A stretch of DNA of 64,000 nt. It comes from Haberlea rhodopensis. Taxonomy: Eukaryota; Streptophyta; Magnoliopsida; Lamiales; Gesneriaceae. The stretch is taken from assembly GCA_907163345.1 (NCBI GenBank), contig CAJQUN010000153.1, positions 62,001 to 126,000 of the forward strand. Direction: 5' to 3'. Shown here piece after piece: positions 57,765 to 64,000 of this stretch (within the stretch, counting starts at the first letter, position 1; each line of letters begins with the position of its first letter). The position numbers and the translations under genes are program-made. The notes under the pieces are model-generated. The model made no database searches. It was not told the origin of the DNA and saw only the letters and a program-made list of their open reading frames with translations.

Positions 57765-58677
57765 CATCACGACGCTACACGTCTACATAGAACACCTACT
57801 ATGTCATCGTCATCCCGTGACGGTATATGCCAACATATGATATCCAAAATCTAATCGTCCATTCTTGACGGTATATGTCGATACACGACACCCATAATCT
57901 CATCGTCAAACACATGACGGTATATAACAACACATGGTATCCACAATAATGCTAACAAAACAGTAATATACCATAACTCATCGCTAATAAAATAGCGGCA
58001 TACCTGTCTCCGTCGTCCAATAGTGGTACATAATCAACACCCATAGCTCGTGAGCGGTACAATCCTGTGCTATAAAGATAGCGGCAGAACCCATCGCTAT
58101 AAAATCAGCGGCATGATCCCTTGCCATAAAGTCAGCGGCATAAAACATCGCTATAGATATCCGGCGGTATGAACCATCGCCATAGATGTAGCGGAATGAC
58201 CCATTGCTATATAATACTCGGCGGCATGAACCATCGTGAATAGAATAGCGGAATAACCCATTGCTATGAATACCCGGCGGCTTGAACCATCGCCAATAGA
58301 ATAGAGGAATAAACCATCGGTGTATAGATACCCGGCGGCATGAACCATCGCCAATAGATGTAGCGGGATGAACCATCGCTATAGAGATACCCGGCGGCAT
58401 GAACCATCGCCAAAAATCAGCGGCATAAACCACCGCTATACAATCGGCGGCAAGAACCATCGCCATAAAATCAGCGGTATAATCGTGGACTCAAGAGGTA
58501 CACATTCATGTAGCACTTTGTTCCTTCCGGACCCAAGATGTGGCTCACATTAAATGCAGTACTTTGTTCCCGATCGCATCGCTACGTCATGACAGCGGCA
58601 TCATCGCTTCGACGTGACATCGGCATGTATCATCGCTTCGACACGACAGCGGCATCATCGCTTCGACATGACGGTGG
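57765..58677. repeat. Stem-loop arrays in E3 interior
   Basis: Three sub-arrays. 57765-57960: CGTC/GACGG pairs about every 60 bases with TATATG and GATATCC spacers. 57980-58480: CGCT/AGCGG and CGGCGG words alternating with ATGAACCATCGC about every 30-60 bases. 58570-58677: CATCGCTTCGACATGACAGCGG units. One pair reads GCTC-gt-GAGC (58047-58056). The 160-residue minus frame 57984-58466 and the frames over it are repeat translations. E10 inserts at the right end. Confidence 0.75.
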
Positions 58678-58877
58678 TGTTGCGCCTTAAAAAGCTACAA
58701 CTCTCATTCCTCTATTTTAAATAAAATTATCGATTTTTGTTTTGATGATTACAAAACCAATGCTTTTTTTACTAATGATTTATGTTGAGTATGCAGCATA
58801 AGTTATGATCAAATTAAGCATAATGAAGATTGACAAAGTGTTGAAATGCCAAGAGAAGATAACATTTTGTTCAGACG

Positions 58878-59300
58878 GATCGCCCCAGGCGATGAGTGCC
58901 ATCGCCCCAGGCGAGGCATCGCCACGCCCATCGACAGAGGCGATGGCTAGGCGAGCATGCTAGGAAGATCGCTCTAGGCGATGATGACCATCGCCTGAGG
59001 CGATGGAAACCATTCGACACTTCGTCCCGCACATCGACTGAAGCGATGCCGAGGACCGCGCACGTGGACTGAACACCCGAGGCGATGGCTAGAACGCCTG
59101 AGGCGATTGATGGATCGTGTGAGGCGATGTCAAGTTGTTTGAGGCGATGTAATTTTTTGTTCAAAAGAGGCTACGGCATTTATTTTCGGTGCCGATCGCC
59201 TGAGGCGATCCACACATCTCCTGAGGCGATCGAAGCAATTTCTTGACCGTTGGAACGCGGCGATGGTGATCGCCCGAGGCGATGTCCGAGGTGATCGTGG
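58878..59300. repeat. GATCGCC/GGCGATC palindrome array in E10 LTR
   Basis: At least ten CGCC(C/T)(C/G)AGGCGAT-type units, many forming inverted repeats with 3-nt centres (tca, tga, cga, cca). The related array in E2 lies at 3230-3480. Confidence 0.8.
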
Positions 59301-59358
59301 AGTGATTTCAGCCTTATGTGTAGCAACGGCTAGTAGGAGCCTTGGGGGCCTCCTACAC

Positions 59359-59366
59359 TATAAATA
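59359..59366 (+). promoter_or_regulatory. TATA box of E10 5' LTR
   Basis: TATAAATA following the palindrome array, conserved in E2. Confidence 0.7.
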
Positions 59367-59923
59367 TTGATGTTTTGGGCCATTTTGAAGATAAGAAACA
59401 AGAGTATAAACTACAAGAAAGTTGTGTGCAATCAAAATCATTCTAGCATTGCAAACTTCATACATTTGTGTTGTATTGGAGTTTGTAATTTACTTCTTGT
59501 GTGTGATATTTTGATTCTTCGTGTTAGTACACCGTGAATGTGTTATTTGATTATTGTAAAGGTCCTCCAACACCGACGCAAGTTGGAAAATTGTATAAAT
59601 CGCCGACAAGTGAAGTTGGTGCAAGGTTGTGGCTATCCTTGGAGCCCTTAAGGCCAAGAAGAAGTTGTTCTAGTGGATCCTCGGTTGGACGTTTTCTAGC
59701 CGGGAAGAGGAGACGTAGTCGATTCATTGCCGAACTTCTATAATAAATTCTAGTCTTCTTTATTGCTTTCATTATATTACACATTTACTTTATTTTATTA
59801 TATTGTTTATTGTTCGATTGACAACTAGTCTTCCGCAGCGCAAACTCAATTTTTGCAAATTCATTTTAAAACGCTAAAGTAGCCAAGGAACCTCATTCAC
59901 CCCCCCTCTTAGGTTCCAATAAG

Positions 59924-59937
59924 TGGTATCAGAGCCA
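59924..59937 (+). other. E10 primer-binding site
   Basis: TGGTATCAGAGCCA, initiator-Met tRNA type, two bases after the LTR. Confidence 0.95.
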
Positions 59938-59968
59938 ATTGATTTTTTTTTTAAATAAAAATTTTTAT

Positions 59969-61507
59969 ATGGCTAATCTAGCAAATGAGTTTGCTCAAGG
60001 TCAATCGACCAATCGCCCTCCGCTCTTCACGGGTGATAATTACGGTTATTGGAAGAATAGAATTTCTCTATACATCCAATCCGTAGATTATGACCTATGG
60101 AAGATTATTGTGAAAGGTCCACATATTCCTTTAAAGGAAGTTGGGGGAATAAGTGTTCCCAAAGAAATGGACGATTTCACAAGAGCTGACATGATTTTAA
60201 TTTCACAACATGCTAAAGCTATTAATATTTTGTATTGTGCTATAGATATGAAGGAGTACAACCGGATCTCGATGTGCTCAACCGCAAAGGAAATTTGGGA
60301 CAAATTGCAAATTTGTTATGAGGGCACTAATCAAGTGAAGGAGACCAGGATTGATCTATTGCAACTCAAGTATGAAACTTTTGAGATGGAGTCCGGAGAA
60401 AACATTGATTCAATGTTTAGAAGGCTCACTCAAATCATCAATGAGCTTGCCCAACTAGGAGAGAAGTATCCTCCAAAGCAAATATGGAGAAGAGCCCTTA
60501 GATCCCTACCACACAAATGGTATGCCAAGAGGACGACCATCATTGAATCCAACAAAGGTGATAGTGCATCATATGATATTGATGAACTTCATGGCACCTT
60601 GGTGACCCATGAGCTTGAGATGTCAACCCGGAAGGAAATGAAGGAGGAAGAAAAAGCGAAAGGCAAGGGGATTGCCTTGGTTGGAAAGAAAGCACAATCC
60701 GATGACGAAGATGATGAGGAGATGGCATTGTTCACAAGGAAGTTCAAGTTCTACCGGAAATACAACAAGCCAAAAACCTCCGAATCCAACAAGAATTCTA
60801 CCAAACGAGAGGTAACTTGTTATAATTGTCAACAAAATGGTCATTATGCTAATGAATGTCCAAGTAGAAAGAAGGCGGATAAGGGAAAGAAGAAAGCTTT
60901 AATGGCCACATGGAGTGATAGTGACTCCGATGAAGAAGTAGCAAACCTTTGTCTAATGGCTCTTGAAGATGAAGATGAAGATGATAAGGTACCATCTTAT
61001 GATGAATTATTAGATGCTTATAATGAACTTATTGATGTTCTTGGTAAAACTAAAAAGAGTAATAAATTGTTAAAGTTGGACTTGGCTAAAAAGGATGAAG
61101 AAAATATCATTTTGAAAAATGAATAACTTGATTTGAAGAAATCATTTGGGAAGTTTAATGATAGTGGTTTAATGCTTCATGAATTGCTTGGCTTGCAAAG
61201 ATGTAGCTTTGATAAAGCCGGATTAGGCTTCTCAAGCAAATCAAAAACATTTTCAAGCTTGTTGGCCAAAGCCAAGCATAATCCCCCTACTTGCACCTAT
61301 TGTTGTAAGGTTGGTCATGTTAGAAATAAATGTAGATTTTTCAAAAATCAATACCAGATTCCTAAATCCCCCATTGTCACTAACCAACATGGACCCAAAG
61401 AACAATTGGGTACCAAAGGTCCAAATATTAAAAAATTGTTTTGTAGGGAGGAACAAGTAAGAGGTCCAATACTTGGTATCTCGATAGTGGATGCTCAAGA
61501 CATATGA
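59969..61507 (+). pseudogene. E10 gag
   Basis: Starts at the ATG at 59969 (MANLANEFAQGQSTNRPPLF); a TTG 30 bases upstream is not needed. The copia gag domain covers about residues 15-230 (YGYWKNRISLYIQSVDYDLW, KEIWDKLQICYEGTNQVKE, ESGENIDSMFRRLTQIINEL). Zinc knuckle CYNCQQNGHYANEC is at residues 284-297; a second, CTYCCKVGHVRNKC, is encoded near 61288-61330 after an in-frame TAA at 61124. The gag end reads HGPKEQLGTKG in this phase; an indel lies near here, because GPK-x-x-WVPK is readable one base on. It should package RNA and form particles. Confidence 0.85.
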
Positions 61508-62486
61508 CGGGTGATAAGAACTTGTTCTTGTCACTAAAAGCTAAAAGTGGAGGAAGTGTCACCTTTGGAGACAATAGCAAAGGAATCATTGAAGGCATTG
61601 GCTCAATTGGTAACTCTAACTCTACTATTATTGATGATGTACTTTATATCAAAGGACTTAAGCATAACCTTCTTAGCATAAGTCAATTATGTATGAAGTC
61701 TCATTTGCATCACTTCATTGCACCGTATCATACACGCATGACAAATCCATTAAATTCATTGGTTATAGAAGTGAGAATGTATACAAGGTTGACTTGGATA
61801 ATCTTTCTTCTCAAAATGTAAAATGCCTTGTAACATTGAATGATAACAAAAATGTGTTATGGCATAGACGACTTGGTCATGTTGGATTGAGCACCATTGG
61901 TAAAATTCAAAAACTTGATCTTGTTGTTGGATTGCCTAACCTTGATTTACAAGTTGATTCTATTTGTGATGCTTGTCAACTAGGAAAGCACACTAGAGAA
62001 TCTTTCAAAAATAAAAATGTTATCTCCACTTCTATGCCACTTGAATTGCTTCATTTAGACTTGTGTGGTCCTTCAAGAACAACTAGTCTAGGTGGAAAAT
62101 CTTATGCATTTGTCATTGTGGATGATTTCTCTAGATTCACTTGGACATTGTTCTTAGCCCATAAAAGTGATGCCTTTGATAGTTTCAAAATATTTGCAAA
62201 AAGAGTTGAGAATGAGAAAACTCTTTCAATAAAAAAGTATCCGTAGTGACCACGGAACCGAATTTGAGAATGAAAATTTTATAAACTTTTGTGATGACAA
62301 AGGCATTGGTCACAACTTTTCTTGTCCTAGGACACCTCAACAAAATGGTGTTGTTGAAAGGAAGAATATGACATTAGTGGAAATTGCGCGTACTATGCTA
62401 TGTGAATATTCACTTCCAAAATATTTTTGGGCCGAGGCAATGAGCACCGCATGTTATATCATTAATCGTTCTCAAGAAAACTCCAT
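61459..62486 (+). pseudogene. E10 protease and integrase
   Basis: Protease is marked by TWYLDSGCSRHMTG (61459-61500), in a different phase from gag. It runs to LKHNLLSISQLC and then shifts phase near 61690. Piece 61689-62246 carries the pre-integrase domain (LWHRRLGHVGLSTIGKIQK, CDACQLGKHTRESF) and the first integrase part with D in LLHLDLCGPSRTTSLGG; it ends in another slip near 62240. The D of SDHGTEF and the E of NGVVERKNMTL follow in the next phase (62250-62400). A further slip near 62480 precedes PYELWRG. Confidence 0.85.
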
Positions 62487-64000
62487 ATGAATTATGGAGG
62501 GGGAGAAAGCCTAACATTTCTTACTTCAAGGCTTTTGGTTCAAAGTGCTTCATTCACAACAATGGTAAGGATAACCTTGGTAAGTTTGATGCCAAATCGG
62601 ATGAAGGTATACTTCTTGGTTATTCGAATTCTAGTAAAGCATATAGAGTGTTTAATAAACGTAATCTTATTGTTGAGGAATCCATTCATGTTATATTTGA
62701 TGAGACTAACCCTCGAGTATCGAGAATTTCCATGGATGGTGATGATGAATAATTACTTGAGCAAAGAAGAGAGTCAACCACCCTTGAGGACTTTAGTGGT
62801 GACAAAGAAGAACAAAGAATGGAGTCAAGTAATTCCAAAGATGATGGGGAACTTCCAAAGGATTGGAAAACCACCAAGGATCATCCCATGGATCTTATTA
62901 TCGGTAGTCCATCAAAAGGGGTAAAAACTCGATCCTCATATATCAATATTTGCAATCATCTTGCTTTCATTTCTCACATAGAGCCTAAGGACATTAATGA
63001 TGCATTGCTTGATGATTCTTGGATCTTGGCTATGCAAGATGAACTAAATCAATTCAAAAGAAATAAAGTTTGGAATCTTGTACCTAGGCCTTCGAACAAC
63101 ACCATAATTGGAACAAAATGGGTATTTAGAAATAAAATGGATGAACATGGGACAATTATTCGAAACAAGGCTAGGTTGGTAGCTAAAGGATATTGCCAAG
63201 AAGAGGGCATAGATTTTGATGAAGCATATGCACCCGTTGCTCGCTTAGAATCCATTCGCATGTTACTTGCTTTTGCTTGCTTTAAAGATTTTAAGCTCTT
63301 TCAAATGGATGTCAAGAGTGCCTTCTTGAATGGTGATTTGAAAGAAGAGGTGTATGTTGATCAACCACCCGGCTTTGAGGATCCACATTTTCCCGACCAT
63401 ATTTTTAAACTTGATAAAGCGTTGTATGGTTTGAAACAAGCTCCTAGAGCTTAGTATGAAAAACTATCTTCATTCTTAACCAAGAATGGCTTTACAAGAG
63501 GAAAAGTGGATATCACTTTGTTTACCTTAATTAAGGGAAATGATTTACTTATTGTTCAAATATATGTTGATGATATCATATTTGGTGCTACTAATGAATC
63601 TTTGTGCAAGGAGTTTTCTAAATTGATGCAAGATAATTTTGAAATGAGCATGATGGGAGAACTCAACTACTTTCTTGGATTGCAAATCAAACAATGCAAA
63701 GATGGAATCTTTATAAGCCAAGGAAAGTATGTCAAAGATATGCTAAAGAAATTTGGAATGGATAATACTAAGAGTGCATCAACACCAATAAGCTCATCAA
63801 CCAAATATGATATCATGTTTAGTGTTTGTTTATGTGCTAGATTTCAATCATCCCCAAAAAAATCACACTTGTTCGCCTTAAAACGCATTTTTAAATATCT
63901 TTCAAAAACTCCAAATCTCGGCTTGTGGTATTCTAGAAACTCTTTCTTTGATTTGAAAGCTTACTCCGATGCCGATTTTGGAGGATATAAGGTGGATAGG
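62487..64000 (+). pseudogene. E10 integrase tail, reverse transcriptase and RNase H (runs off window)
   Basis: Integrase tail wording (KCFIHNNGKDNLGKFDAKSD, LLGYSNSSKAYRVFN) ends at a TAA near 62749. RT runs in 62819-63454: DELNQFKRNKVWNLVPRPSN, TKWVFRNKMDEHG, EGIDFDEAYAPVARLESI, FQMDVKSAFLNG, YGLKQAPRA, then a TAG at 63452 where Trp is usual. The phase continues with YVDDIIFG (63565 area), MGELNYFLGLQIKQC and KFGMDNTKSASTPISSS, then jumps to DIMFSVCLCARFQS: compared with E9 about 28 codons are missing. RNase H begins YSDADFGGYKVDR at the window edge. Confidence 0.9.

Larger units (their letters stand above)
3908..58677 (-). mobile_element. E3: non-coding Tekay-like element, heavily nested, right end outside window
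   Basis: E3 is visible as separated pieces: 3' LTR pieces at 3908-4308, 15773-17558 and 26380-26603, then interior pieces at 26604-26977 and 55757-58677. E4, E6, E7 and E10 interrupt it. Its primer-site end and 5' LTR are not in the window. The interior matches that of E6 (compare about 20460-21240 with 26840-26977 and 55757-57420), so both belong to one family without gag or pol. Left duplication candidate: AGAAG (3903-3907). Joining the three LTR pieces gives about 2.41 kb, close to the 2446 bases of the E6 LTR, which supports the reconstruction. Confidence 0.75.
58678..59921 (+). repeat. E10 5' LTR
   Basis: TGTTGCGCC...GGTTCCAATA; the last bases are CAATA where E9 has TAACA. A dense run of GCGATC palindromes (58878-59300) lies upstream of a TATA box (59359-59366). 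A perfect 7-bp stem GATCGCC-tga-GGCGATC is at 59194-59210. Confidence 0.85.
58678..64000 (+). mobile_element. E10: SIRE-like Ty1/copia element, 3' end outside window
   Basis: A plus-strand element inserted into the stem-loop array of E3. 5' LTR 58678-59921, primer site 59924-59937, gag from 59969, then broken pol running off the window in RNase H. The LTR matches E2, so E2 and E10 are one family, distinct from E9. The left duplication candidate is GGTGG (58673-58677); the right copy is outside. Confidence 0.9.

Noticed and set aside
57984..58466. 160-residue minus-strand frame rich in Met-Ala-Met-Val-His
   Set aside because: It is a translation of the stem-loop array of E3, repeated word for word.
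36378..64000. E9 and E10 as one copia family
   Set aside because: LTRs, gag wording and zinc-knuckle number differ. E10 matches E2 instead.

Overview
This window is plant nuclear DNA made almost entirely of LTR retrotransposons. I recognise no host gene, rRNA or tRNA gene. The lineages point to a flowering plant, probably a dicot: Ty3/gypsy Tekay/Del-like chromoviruses, an Athila-like Ty3/gypsy element, and Ty1/copia SIRE/Maximus-like elements. Their primer sites match initiator-Met tRNA (TGGTATCAGAGC) except in the Athila element, whose primer site is lost. The species cannot be told from the sequence. Lineage names come from motifs I recognise, not from a database search.

The layout is a stack of insertions, labelled here E1 to E10. 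E1 (1-2342, minus) is the 5' end of a Tekay-like element lying in E2. E2 (2343-3907, plus) is the 3' end of a copia element, and E3 cuts its 3' LTR. E3 (from 3908, minus) is a non-coding Tekay-like element still open at the right edge of the window. Inside E3 lie E4 (Athila, 4309-15772, itself carrying solo LTR E5 at 5175-7786), E6 (17559-26374, a complete non-coding relative of E3), E7 (Tekay chromovirus, 26978-55751) and E10 (copia, from 58678). E7 holds E8 (Tekay chromovirus, 34744-54653), which holds E9 (copia, 36378-46938). The nest E2>E3>E7>E8>E9 is five levels deep. Target-site duplications support E5 (CTTGC), E6 (CAGCC), E7 (GTACT), E9 (TAAAG) and E8 (ATCT). All seven gypsy-type elements run on the minus strand and all three copia elements on the plus strand.

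Every gag-pol set is broken by stops or frameshifts, so none is autonomous as it stands. E6 has almost identical LTRs and is the youngest insertion visible. E3 and E6 carry no protein genes. They keep LTRs, a primer site (seen in E6) and a polypurine tract, so they could only move with proteins supplied by a relative such as the E7/E8 type.

The most unusual signal is structural. The LTRs and the non-coding interiors of E3/E6 hold arrays of short inverted repeats whose stems differ from unit to unit and from element to element, while the stem-loop layout is kept. In E6 the 7-nt loop is constant and the stems vary. Separately, clusters of the palindrome GATCGATC sit inside LTRs of both Tekay-like and Athila lineages, GATCGCC/GGCGATC palindromes sit in the copia LTRs, and a GTACGT-spacer-ACGTAC inverted repeat recurs at one position in every Tekay-like LTR.
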